Shown piece by piece: positions 15,137-23,391 of a DNA stretch of 64,000 nucleotides (its first letter is position 1; each line of letters begins with the position of its first letter). Both the position numbers and the translations under genes were made by a program. The DNA comes from a virus. The stretch is from positions 62,001-126,000 of IMG/VR virus record IMGVR_UViG_3300029267_002897; one strand, 5' to 3'. The notes under the pieces are model-generated. The model ran no database searches. It saw nothing but the letters and a program-made list of their open reading frames with translations, and was not told where the DNA came from.

Positions 15137-18134
15137 CGACTACATAGACTGCAATCTTTGCGGTGCCAGGGCCTGGAAAGGCCCACTCTGTTCTGAGTGC
15201 CCCCTTTACCGCAAGAAACATTACACCGAAGGCATCGGTGCGGACCATACACCCGCCGACTACTACATCATCGCGGAGTCTCCCCACGTCATGGGGCCAT
15301 CCGGAGACCTGGATAACCACCAGGGATGGTCTCTCGATACCGAACGCATCATCCGGCAAACCGTATCGCGCTTTAAAGAGCACAACCGGATGTTTGCGGG
15401 GCTAGAAGGGCGTTATACCTATGCCATCCGCTGCGCTATCGATAAACCCAACAAGCGAATGGGCGATTGCTGCTCACCGCTCTTCCACCGAGAACTACTG
15501 AAGCACGCTCCCCAGCACCGGCCCATCGCCGTATTGGCCCTCGGCCCCGCTGTCCTACGCTCCCTCGGAGTCAAGTACGGAAAGTACAAAGAAGTGCAGG
15601 GTAAATTCTTGGAGGTGCAAGTTCAAGGACGTCGCGTTTTTATCTATCCGTCATTATCGAAACGTCAGCTCGCGGCCAAGTCCGGGTACGTCAATGTACT
15701 GGAGCGCCACGTCGAAAACTTCATCCACGGAACGTACGCACTCTCGAAAGGAGAGATAGTCCAGACCGTGGTCCCCATGGAGCAGATAGTTGAGAGCTAC
15801 ATCTTTCCCTCATCGCCCAAAGAAGTGCGGGAACTCGTCGAGTTCATCATCAACTACGCACCTCCAGGCAAAGACCCTCGACATGTGCTGCTGTCTCTGG
15901 ACACTGAAACGAACACTCTGCACCCCCATAGACAAAAGCTCAAGCTCTTGAGCGTCGTGGCTTCCTGGGAAGAAGGGCAGGCGTGCTCCATTCCCTATGA
16001 ACATCCGGAAACTCCTTGGAAGCCGGAAGCCGTGCGCCCGTATATTGCCGAGCTGGTAACATGCTCCAAGCCCAAAGTAGGCCACAACATCAAGTACGAC
16101 CTGAAAGTCTTCGAGCGTAAAGGTTTCTACATTCGTCGCATTTCTTGGGACACGATGATAGGTGAGCACCTCCTTGAAGAAGATAAGAAGGGCTACTACA
16201 GCCTCAAGGATGTCACCAAGCTGATGCTCCCGAAGTACGCTGGATACGAGGACCAACTCCACGACATTCTGAACATGCTCGAAGCCCCGACCCAGGTGCA
16301 ACAGCTCAAAAACGAAGCGGATGGTGTCAAACCTACCATTCCCAAATCCAAACTGCGGGGTGCCGCCAAGAAGTTGGCAGAGGACGATGGTTTTCTATAC
16401 GTACCGCTCAAACAGCTGAACGAGTACGGTGCTATCGACGGCGACGTAACCCGGCAGATTGCCATCATCCAGATGCGACGCATGGCGGAGGAAAACAAGC
16501 GCCTCTACAAGAAGCGTAACGAACTGTGGAAGACCAAGAACAAGTACATGCGTGCCATCGCTCGTCCAGGTGTGAAAGACCCGAATCCACTTCGACAGCT
16601 GATGATTAAGCGCGGGATTCCAGCGACGCGTGCCTTGGCCAGGATGGAAGCCACGGGCATCCGCGCAGACCACGACTATATTGACGAGCTCATCATCGAC
16701 ATGGACCAGTCTTTGCGGCAGTCCAGGCAGATTCTCAATGAGATGATTCCACCGAAGGTGCTCAAGGACCCCTTTAATCCGGGGAGCACCGCCCACCTCC
16801 GCAAGATACTGTTCGCGTCTGGCTACCTGCACCCGGAAACCCAAGAAGCAATTTGTTACCGCGGTAGGGTGGAACCTATCTACACCAGCACCGGCCTTGA
16901 GTCCACGAACCAAGCGTTCTTGCGGAGCCTCGTCACGCAATTCGAATGCCCCTTTGCCAAAGCTGTTCTCAAATTCCGAGCGACTAGCAAAGCCCGAAAC
17001 ACGTTCGTCGCCAACGTCCAGACTCTGAGCATGGAAGACGGACGGATGCACACCTCATTCCACATTGCCGGGACCTCGACTGGCCGTCTCAGCAGCTCCG
17101 ACGAGAACATGCAGAATGTCCCAGTGCGCATCGGCAAGCACAACCTCAAGAAAATGTTCATTCCTACGGACCCGGAAACCGAGGTCATCGTCAACGCGGA
17201 CGCCAAGGCCGCTGAGGTTAGAATCTACGCTGCCTACAGTCGGGACCCCAATCTCATCAAGGCGCTGAACGACGGAATGGACCCCCACAGCTTCTTCGCT
17301 TCGATGGTCTACAACCCTGCGACGGTGTTGCAGGATGTGGAACCCATAATGCGGAAAGCTGTGATGGAAACTGTCGGCATCGACGACGAGCACGCATGGT
17401 CCTACGAGGACTTCCAGAAACGCGACTACTACAAGGGCACCCCGGAAAACCCAGGACCCGACCCGGAGTACGGAAAGCGCCTGGGCAAACTGCGCAAGAC
17501 CATCAAGCGTGTGGTGTTCGGCATCCTCTACGGGGCGAGTCCCCGAAAGGTGTCTTACATCGTGGGCATCCCCCAGGAGCAAGCAGACGTCATCATCGAC
17601 ACCCTCTTCAAGATGTTCCCTACTATCAAGCACTACATCCGGCTCACCAAGGACCAGGTACGCCACCTCGAGACGGTAGAGACTTTTCTGGGTCGCCGCC
17701 GCCGCTTCAACCTGAAGGGGCTCATCTTCCACCTCCGTAACAAGGCCGAACGCCAGGCCGTCAACTTCAAGATTCAGAGCACGTCATCTGATGTGGTTCT
17801 TGGGGTACTCTGCGAATTGATGGACCCGCTGGAACAAGACTTCCACGGACGCATGCTCATCACCGTTCACGACTCTGTGGTCTTCGAAATCCCCAAGCAG
17901 TACATCTCACAGGTTCCGGACTTCATCGAGGAATACGGCGTAAAGCGTGTGGGAGAGCAGTACCCCTGGATGCCGGTCCCCTTCAAATGGGACGTGGAAG
18001 TCGGCCCGAGCTACGGGGAGCTAGCGTCTGTCGAGTCCTACCTTTCCGAGAACCCAGAGTACCGTCTGGGTGACGAAGACGAACACATCGAGCAGGATAT
18101 CCGCTCCGAATTCCAGCAGCTCGTGACGGTATAA
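15069..18134 (+). CDS. DNA polymerase I (family A) fused to uracil-DNA-glycosylase-like domain
   Basis: Encodes 1021 residues, with GCGGAGG upstream and a start overlapping the primase gene. The N-terminal 240 residues resemble a family 4/5 uracil-DNA glycosylase: four cysteines (C28, C31, C41, C44), then YYIIAESPHVMGPSG. Next is a DnaQ-like 3'-5' exonuclease with all three motifs (SLDTET near 275, GHNIKYD near 338, YGAIDGD near 452). The polymerase core has motif A (ADAKAAEVRIY, about 709), motif B (RKTIKRVVFGILYG, about 809, with Phe at the nucleotide-selecting position) and motif C (TVHDS, about 931). This is the replicative polymerase. Whether the glycosylase domain cuts uracil or only senses template uracil cannot be told. 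Confidence 0.9.
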   Translation: MPKNPHSTNQTSTKTSEATSTGSDYIDCNLCGARAWKGPLCSECPLYRKKHYTEGIGADHTPADYYIIAESPHVMGPSGDLDNHQGWSLDTERIIRQTVSRFKEHNRMFAGLEGRYTYAIRCAIDKPNKRMGDCCSPLFHRELLKHAPQHRPIAVLALGPAVLRSLGVKYGKYKEVQGKFLEVQVQGRRVFIYPSLSKRQLAAKSGYVNVLERHVENFIHGTYALSKGEIVQTVVPMEQIVESYIFPSSPKEVRELVEFIINYAPPGKDPRHVLLSLDTETNTLHPHRQKLKLLSVVASWEEGQACSIPYEHPETPWKPEAVRPYIAELVTCSKPKVGHNIKYDLKVFERKGFYIRRISWDTMIGEHLLEEDKKGYYSLKDVTKLMLPKYAGYEDQLHDILNMLEAPTQVQQLKNEADGVKPTIPKSKLRGAAKKLAEDDGFLYVPLKQLNEYGAIDGDVTRQIAIIQMRRMAEENKRLYKKRNELWKTKNKYMRAIARPGVKDPNPLRQLMIKRGIPATRALARMEATGIRADHDYIDELIIDMDQSLRQSRQILNEMIPPKVLKDPFNPGSTAHLRKILFASGYLHPETQEAICYRGRVEPIYTSTGLESTNQAFLRSLVTQFECPFAKAVLKFRATSKARNTFVANVQTLSMEDGRMHTSFHIAGTSTGRLSSSDENMQNVPVRIGKHNLKKMFIPTDPETEVIVNADAKAAEVRIYAAYSRDPNLIKALNDGMDPHSFFASMVYNPATVLQDVEPIMRKAVMETVGIDDEHAWSYEDFQKRDYYKGTPENPGPDPEYGKRLGKLRKTIKRVVFGILYGASPRKVSYIVGIPQEQADVIIDTLFKMFPTIKHYIRLTKDQVRHLETVETFLGRRRRFNLKGLIFHLRNKAERQAVNFKIQSTSSDVVLGVLCELMDPLEQDFHGRMLITVHDSVVFEIPKQYISQVPDFIEEYGVKRVGEQYPWMPVPFKWDVEVGPSYGELASVESYLSENPEYRLGDEDEHIEQDIRSEFQQLVTV

Positions 18135-18654
18135 GAACAGGTCCTAACCCGAGTGGTTCTTTGATTAAGCTGGTAACCGTAATCTGACAGAACCAACTCG
18201 GGGGCAGCTTCGCCATTCGATTTTCCAATCTGAGTGGAAGGTCATTTCCACTCACATTGTCGAATCGAACTACCAGCGTTGGAGTCATTTGCTGACAAAA
18301 GGATGCAACATCCTGACTACGTTCCTGAGCGGTACTCCTCGGCTTGCTGAGCAGTACTCGCCGCCTGCGGTAGCGACTTCTCTTCCTCCTCCAGGTCTGA
18401 GGAAGGAAGTCCACCAAGCAACGCGACCACGAAGTTGTAGTCTTCGATCCGGCGATTCCGGAAAACCATGCGCGTAACGCACATGAAAAGCCCTGAATGG
18501 GCTCACGTCACCATGTCCAGGAACCAGAGCTGTCGGAGCAGCTCTTCGACGCTGGACATGCCTCCGTTCACTGTCTGCGTTGTTTTGCGGACAGCTCCGG
18601 AGCGGTGAACAGCTCCTTCGCGCGGTGTCCGCAAAAGAGACCGCTCAAGGAAGA
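18135..18654. ncRNA. 520-base gene-free, hairpin-dense segment: candidate large structured RNA or replication element
   Basis: Lies between convergent polymerase and TerL genes; no plausible gene was found. Hairpins follow one another almost without gaps: 18148-18202 (13 pairs with one bulge, plus an inner hairpin), 18216-18269 (7 + 4 + 9 pairs, nested), 18301-18313, 18332-18357 (imperfect, nested), 18376-18410 (12 pairs, one bulge), 18430-18446, 18448-18462, 18469-18481, 18489-18503, 18512-18560 (9 pairs enclosing 7 pairs) and 18583-18636 (11 pairs enclosing a 5-pair hairpin). No T-run follows a stem, so they are not simple terminators. Which strand is transcribed, if either, is unknown. Alternatives: origin of replication, or template RNA for the phage reverse transcriptase. 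Confidence 0.5.
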
Positions 18655-20265
18655 CTACTCCTGATAGAACTTCATGTCGTTTTGTTTAATCTTCAGCGCG
18701 ACCCAACCGAAGAGACCGGCGTGCAAACAGTCGTCAGGTTTCTGTGGCGAATGCCGCCATACTTTCTTCCCCGTGTGGGTGACCTCCTCGTATTCATTGA
18801 GGATGTCATCTATCGCGGTTTGCATCTGATGGAGCGGTCCTAACTCGGCCGCTCCTTTTTTTAGTAACATGAAGTAGTTGTCGATGAGCGTGGTACGGTC
18901 AGCGTTGTAGCGGTCCTGACCGTTCCACTTCATCGCCCGAGATTGGGACCCGTATTGCACCTGGGTCACTCGATGATGGCCGAGGCTTTTACGGAGTAAA
19001 TCGTTTGCGAGTGCGCCCTCGCCCGCATCCCCAGCAACCATAGCTACTTGGTAGCCGCTACAGATGGTCGCTATCTCTTCCACGGCATGCACGGGGTTGG
19101 TCCCAGGATAGACCTTGTAGTAGCGGCACACCATCTTCTGGTCTGCGGGCCGAAAGCCCCAAATCCAGAGGACGGAGCGCGAGATGCCAGTAGTCCCTCC
19201 CCCTGACCAGTCAACGCCTGCGACATGCATCGAGTAGCCGAGGAAGTCCGAGTCTTTGGGAAATTGCACAAGCTCTTTGCCGGTGCATAACGCTTGCAGT
19301 TCCTCCAGGCTGATGAGCCGGGTACCAATGGCGTCCGAGACACCCAGGACCTCGTTTCGGAAGGTAGCGGGATTGGGAGTCTCTTCGTATTTGCGGAGAA
19401 TACGATTCCAACGTTTGAGGGCGCGCTCTTCCAATTTGGCGTCATGCTTCATGGAGAGCGGCACGTTGGACGGCATGATGAGCTGACTGATGTGAAAGCC
19501 CTTGAGCAGCACGTCTTCGTCCGGTACGTCATCGTCCGGGGGATTCATGTCAATCCACTGCCCGTTGCGCGGATTGAGATACGCGCTGCATTTGAGGCAG
19601 ATAGGACCAGTCTTTCCGAGAGCCTTCTCCGTATCGATATACTGGTACGAACCGCAGGAATCACACTTCATCACCCACTCTGTCTGAGTGGACAACTCCC
19701 AGAGGTACTGGATGGTGTTCTCCATCGTCTTGGGAGTCCCGGCGTAAGTTTCGTATTGATAATCTGACTCGGACAGTGTTTCATTCCCGACGAGCACTAC
19801 CGGGTCGTAAAGAAGGTCCTGAACCTCATCATATAAATTGCGGTCAGTCGAAGGCCCACGCAGCCGGTCCGGGTCGTCCAACGCGTAGGTGAAGAGCATC
19901 TCCGAACCGTTGGTGAACTGCTTGTGAAATACGCGGTCAGCTAGGTCAGGGTGCAGGAATTTGTTGATGCGCGGCGAATACCGCATCGTCTTCTGCACTC
20001 TAGAGTTGGAAAAACGAACTGTTTGCTCCCGTGTAGGCGTGACGAACATTGTTGAAAAATGCGGTATAAGACTGCACTCAGTAATGCTGAAGTTTGCCAG
20101 GGTCGTGGACTTCCCGACCTGGCGGCTCGTCTTCATCAGGGTACGGGGATAGCGTCCGTCGTAGAACGCTTTGTGCATCGGCCAGTCGTCAAGACGAAAG
20201 GGTTGGCCGTTGAGGTGTATCCACGCCTCAGCAACGTCGCTCAAACATGCGCTTAGTCGCGGCAT
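18655..20265 (-). CDS. terL: terminase large subunit
   Basis: Encodes 536 residues. The packaging motor cuts concatemeric DNA and pumps it through the portal. Walker A is SRQVGKST (residues 47-54) and Walker B with catalytic glutamate is LYDEVQD (about 144). The C-terminal RNase H-like nuclease starts at GVDWSGGG (about 335) and continues with AGDAGEGA. A zinc ribbon (CDSC, then CLKC about 24 residues on) is inserted between the two domains. It stands alone on the minus strand, divergent from MoxR, with 33 bases between starts. No small terminase subunit was recognised nearby, and no late-promoter-like element was found ahead of it. Confidence 0.93.
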   Translation of the reverse strand: MPRLSACLSDVAEAWIHLNGQPFRLDDWPMHKAFYDGRYPRTLMKTSRQVGKSTTLANFSITECSLIPHFSTMFVTPTREQTVRFSNSRVQKTMRYSPRINKFLHPDLADRVFHKQFTNGSEMLFTYALDDPDRLRGPSTDRNLYDEVQDLLYDPVVLVGNETLSESDYQYETYAGTPKTMENTIQYLWELSTQTEWVMKCDSCGSYQYIDTEKALGKTGPICLKCSAYLNPRNGQWIDMNPPDDDVPDEDVLLKGFHISQLIMPSNVPLSMKHDAKLEERALKRWNRILRKYEETPNPATFRNEVLGVSDAIGTRLISLEELQALCTGKELVQFPKDSDFLGYSMHVAGVDWSGGGTTGISRSVLWIWGFRPADQKMVCRYYKVYPGTNPVHAVEEIATICSGYQVAMVAGDAGEGALANDLLRKSLGHHRVTQVQYGSQSRAMKWNGQDRYNADRTTLIDNYFMLLKKGAAELGPLHQMQTAIDDILNEYEEVTHTGKKVWRHSPQKPDDCLHAGLFGWVALKIKQNDMKFYQE

Positions 20266-20298
20266 CGTAACCCCTAAGTTAAAAGGCAGGAGGAAAAC

Positions 20299-21564
20299 AT
20301 GTCAACTGGAACCAACGAAAAAGAAAAGGCACAGATGTCGTACACCGAGTTGTACGATATCCCCTCGGGGAGCATCGCCGACATCAAGGAACAACTCCGC
20401 TTCTCGATGCGGCACAAGGCCTTTCGCGGTGTCTGGTGTATCGTGGGAGAGGCCGGGATGGGCAAGTCCCAGATCGTGCACCAACTGGCTGAGGAAGAAG
20501 AGGCCCGGGTGTGTGACATCCGGACCGCGCACTTCGGTCTGATGGGGACGGGCATCCCCAGCGTCAAGGACGCCAAGGGAGTCGACTTCTTCAAAATCAA
20601 GCTGCCTGAGGTCTTCCCCGCCGAGGGGGAGAAGGCCATCGTCATGTTCGACGAAATCAACCAGGGCCAGCAGCACGCCATCTCGATGTTCTTCAGCATG
20701 ATTGAGGACCGGCAGATGTTCAACTACTTCCTGCCGGAGAGCGCCCTGGTGGTGGCCATGATGAACCCCAACACCGCACAGTACACGGTCACGCAGATCG
20801 AGAACAACGCGGCGCTGCGGCGACGGCTGAAGTTCATCTTCGCCGTACCGACCACCCGGTCCTTTCTGGACCACGCAGCCACCGACCTCTTCCACTCGAC
20901 GGAGGTCGACATCAATGCGCTGGGCGGTCGGAAGCCGTGCCACCCCGACATCCTGGAGTTCTTCGAGAACAAGGCGGAGATGATTGACGACAAGAAGGCG
21001 CGGGAACAGAACAAGCAGTACACGTGCCCCGCGACCATCCAGACGATTTCGCTCGACGCTTACCTGATGGAGAACAGCGGTATGAACCTCGGAGGAACGT
21101 TCGCCTCCGTGCGCTTCGCCGCGTCCATCGGTGAAACCGCAACGAACCAGCTCAGCGCATTCTTGCGTGACCGCTCGACGGCCATCAGTCCCGAGGACGT
21201 ACTGCGGAACTACGGGAAGGTGCGCAAGAAGGTGGCGACGCTCGTCAAGAACACCAACCAGGAAGCGCTCATGGACCTCAACATGAACGTCCTGGAGATT
21301 CTCTTCGCTAAGCAGTTCGAGGTGGACGAGGTAGCGGAGAACTTCGTACGGTTCATCGATACCCAGCCGCCGGAGAACGTCGGCGCAATCATGAACAGCA
21401 TGAAGCGCGTGGCACAATCCAACAACGCGGAGGAGTACCTGAAGACGCTGATGCGGAAGATGTACACCTTCGATGAGTGGGTCGCGGCACACAAGAAGTT
21501 GGATAAGTCTCACCGTGCGGTGGACGACGACTTCAAGAAATCCCGGAAGAAGAAGAGGCGCTAG
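20299..21564 (+). CDS. MoxR-type AAA+ ATPase
   Basis: Encodes 421 residues with a strong AGGAGG. Walker A is GEAGMGKSQ (about 51-59), Walker B VMFDEIN (about 115-121), and the sensor 1 region VVAMMNPN with the arginine-rich stretch NNAALRRRLKF follows; this is the AAA_5/MoxR pattern. MoxR proteins form rings and usually work with a von Willebrand A protein to remodel or mature a target complex. The likely partner, at 23392-24969, is separated by two minus-strand genes. The tail is very basic (KKSRKKKRR). The last 32 bases overlap the convergent gene at 21533. Possible targets include virion assembly intermediates or the reverse transcriptase operon products; this is inference. Confidence 0.88.
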   Translation: MSTGTNEKEKAQMSYTELYDIPSGSIADIKEQLRFSMRHKAFRGVWCIVGEAGMGKSQIVHQLAEEEEARVCDIRTAHFGLMGTGIPSVKDAKGVDFFKIKLPEVFPAEGEKAIVMFDEINQGQQHAISMFFSMIEDRQMFNYFLPESALVVAMMNPNTAQYTVTQIENNAALRRRLKFIFAVPTTRSFLDHAATDLFHSTEVDINALGGRKPCHPDILEFFENKAEMIDDKKAREQNKQYTCPATIQTISLDAYLMENSGMNLGGTFASVRFAASIGETATNQLSAFLRDRSTAISPEDVLRNYGKVRKKVATLVKNTNQEALMDLNMNVLEILFAKQFEVDEVAENFVRFIDTQPPENVGAIMNSMKRVAQSNNAEEYLKTLMRKMYTFDEWVAAHKKLDKSHRAVDDDFKKSRKKKRR

Positions 21565-22312
21565 TCACCTGGAACCCGACTAGCTCTTCGGCTAGCTTCT
21601 CGGCACGGTCCTTGGTGTAGAGGTAACAAGCAGCCAGCTTGGCAAGCTGTACGCCCAGAGCATTCTCTGAAAACTCAGTGTTTTGGAGACGGTTCTGGTC
21701 GACAGCTTTCCAGGCGGCTGCGACCTCTTTTTTGAGTCCGGTGGGGTCTACGGCGTAAAGTTTATCGAGCGCGCTCTCCGAGAACCGCAGTGACTTAGGT
21801 GGGTAGATGAAGCCCGCGCGCTTGAGGACGACCGCCACGAACATTTGAACGTCCTCGTCAAAGTCTGGCGCTTTACCAGGGTCGTCCGGGTCGAGTCCTC
21901 GAATCGTCTTTGCCTCGTAGACTGCCCAATCCATATGCGCGACTGCTGGTTCCTGAAGTGCCTCTGGGTCGAAAGGAATATCGTTGAAAGCCTGCACCGT
22001 ACGTTGAAACGCGATGCTGTCCCAGTAGAAAGCGGGGTTCACGATGAGCGTGATGGCGGCTTGTATCTTGTTGCGTGCCTCTTCCGGTAAGTCGAAGCCG
22101 TCCTTCTCCATGGTCACCCACAGCGTCTCTGGCTCCCAAGAAAGAACGTCCAACCCGTAGAGAGTGCGCACCGCCAGGAAGAGACCCGCTGCTGTGTCAT
22201 CATCGGGACCGCGCAACAGCTCCCGAGCGTACTCCTCCTCGCTCGCGGACTTCTCGTGATAGGCACAGAGCGTGGGAATCTTCTCTGTGAGTGCTGCCAA
22301 TTTCTCGTACAT
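21533..22312 (-). CDS. hypothetical late protein
   Basis: Encodes 259 residues, acidic and mostly helical by composition, with no recognised family. The ATG follows directly on the stop of the upstream gene at 22313-23320, so the two are co-transcribed. The C-terminal end (SASSSSGIS) overlaps the MoxR 3' end by 32 bases on the other strand. With its partner it is probably a virion or assembly protein, since the pair is preceded by a late-promoter-like element; the function is unknown. Confidence 0.7.
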   Translation of the reverse strand: MYEKLAALTEKIPTLCAYHEKSASEEEYARELLRGPDDDTAAGLFLAVRTLYGLDVLSWEPETLWVTMEKDGFDLPEEARNKIQAAITLIVNPAFYWDSIAFQRTVQAFNDIPFDPEALQEPAVAHMDWAVYEAKTIRGLDPDDPGKAPDFDEDVQMFVAVVLKRAGFIYPPKSLRFSESALDKLYAVDPTGLKKEVAAAWKAVDQNRLQNTEFSENALGVQLAKLAACYLYTKDRAEKLAEELVGFQVTSASSSSGIS

Positions 22313-23320
22313 CTACTTGTAGGGCGTCAGCTGAGTCACGAGGGTCGTCTTCAGGTCTTGTGGCAACGTGCTCAACACCTGGGCCAACTTCTCGGCGTCC
22401 ACAACTCCATCCGAGGTTACTTCCTTGGCCACGTCCTCTCCGAGGGCATCTTGCCAGAAGGTTGCTGGCAACGACGCGAGCTTAATCTTGTCGAACAGCT
22501 CCCCGTTGAGGTTCACCTGGCTAGCCGCAATCTTGGTGGTGTTGAAGACTGACAGCATGGGGTCCGGAACCTTCGACCCATAGAGCTTCTCCACTCCAGA
22601 CTGGTGGTCCAACTCATAGAGAGTTTTGGCGATTTTCGTCTGCTGCTTGGCATCCGAAAAGAACGGATTCATTCCCGAAAGGCCCACGTCCAGCTCTCGA
22701 TACGCGTCGCTGATGGTGGACCCGAGCTTGATGGCCGCCTCTCGGCGTGCGCCGATGTAGTCCCGCAGCATCTGCGTGCTGGTCACAGTAAATCCCGCGA
22801 GTTTGTGGGTAGAAGGAGATAGTTCAACACCGAAGTGTTGGGCGACTTTCACGAGATTCTGAGCAGCGGTAGCTCGGTCTTCGAAGGGCAGCTCCTTGAA
22901 TCGCTCGAGGACCACCTTCTCCGCGACCGGGACATCGGCGGCTTCTTTCACCAGGAACCGTTTCTTCTCCGGAATCAGCCAGTACTCCGGAGACGCCTGT
23001 TTCTCGATGGCGATTGGCGTTTCAAAAACGCTGTTCACTACGCCGTAAACCTCTGCCGCCTTGGTCAGCCGCGCATCGACGTCGGCCGGAACCGCGCTGG
23101 CGTGCTTGCGGTAACCGAGAGACAGAATCGTGTGCTCCCGGTTGTGAATCGGGAATTGTCGGCGGCCTGGCCAAGCGAACGCTGCATCCGGAAGCTCCGC
23201 AAGAACCTCCGGGTCGAGCTCAGCGGTCTTGGACATCTCCCGCACTTGCGGAAACTGGTCGCAGATGGTCCGCAGGACCGAAAATCCCGGATCATTCGTT
23301 TGGTCGATAATGTCGCTCAT
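22313..23320 (-). CDS. probable virion structural protein
   Basis: Encodes 335 residues from the ATG at 23320, preceded by GAGGTAGTG; an upstream in-frame ATG (23374) is less likely. A segment LPDAAFAWPGRRQFPIHNRE (about residues 42-61) resembles a short pattern seen in phage head and prohead-associated proteins, where a hydrophobic start is followed by an FPIH-type motif. The rest is helical with no clear family. Together with the next gene it forms a minus-strand pair wedged between MoxR and its presumed VWA partner. A CTATAATT element lies 36 bases upstream. Function is inferred from context. Confidence 0.65.
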   Translation of the reverse strand: MSDIIDQTNDPGFSVLRTICDQFPQVREMSKTAELDPEVLAELPDAAFAWPGRRQFPIHNREHTILSLGYRKHASAVPADVDARLTKAAEVYGVVNSVFETPIAIEKQASPEYWLIPEKKRFLVKEAADVPVAEKVVLERFKELPFEDRATAAQNLVKVAQHFGVELSPSTHKLAGFTVTSTQMLRDYIGARREAAIKLGSTISDAYRELDVGLSGMNPFFSDAKQQTKIAKTLYELDHQSGVEKLYGSKVPDPMLSVFNTTKIAASQVNLNGELFDKIKLASLPATFWQDALGEDVAKEVTSDGVVDAEKLAQVLSTLPQDLKTTLVTQLTPYK

Positions 23321-23355
23321 CACTACCTCAGTTGGGTTGTTGTTTACGCCCACTG

Positions 23356-23364
23356 AATTATAGA
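23356..23364 (-). promoter_or_regulatory. candidate late promoter element (TCTATAATT)
   Basis: Minus-strand TCTATAATT lies 35 bases ahead of the start at 23320 and matches seven of nine bases of CCTATACTT. The same bases read on the plus strand give TATAGA, so a plus-strand promoter for the VWA operon could overlap. Confidence 0.35.
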
Positions 23365-23391
23365 CAGACGTCAAAAAGGAGGCAACACATT

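Noticed and set aside
17983-18417. 144-residue minus-strand frame overlapping the polymerase end
   Set aside because: Overlaps the polymerase coding end in antisense; very Arg-rich translation typical of shadow frames.
18289-18506. Short open frames on both strands inside the gene-free segment
   Set aside because: No ribosome binding sites, low-complexity composition and direct overlap with strong hairpins on both strands.
23332-23391. Extended start for the VWA/metallopeptidase gene
   Set aside because: The ATG at 23392 has a perfect AAAGGAGG; the upstream ATG has none and would overlap the promoter-like element.
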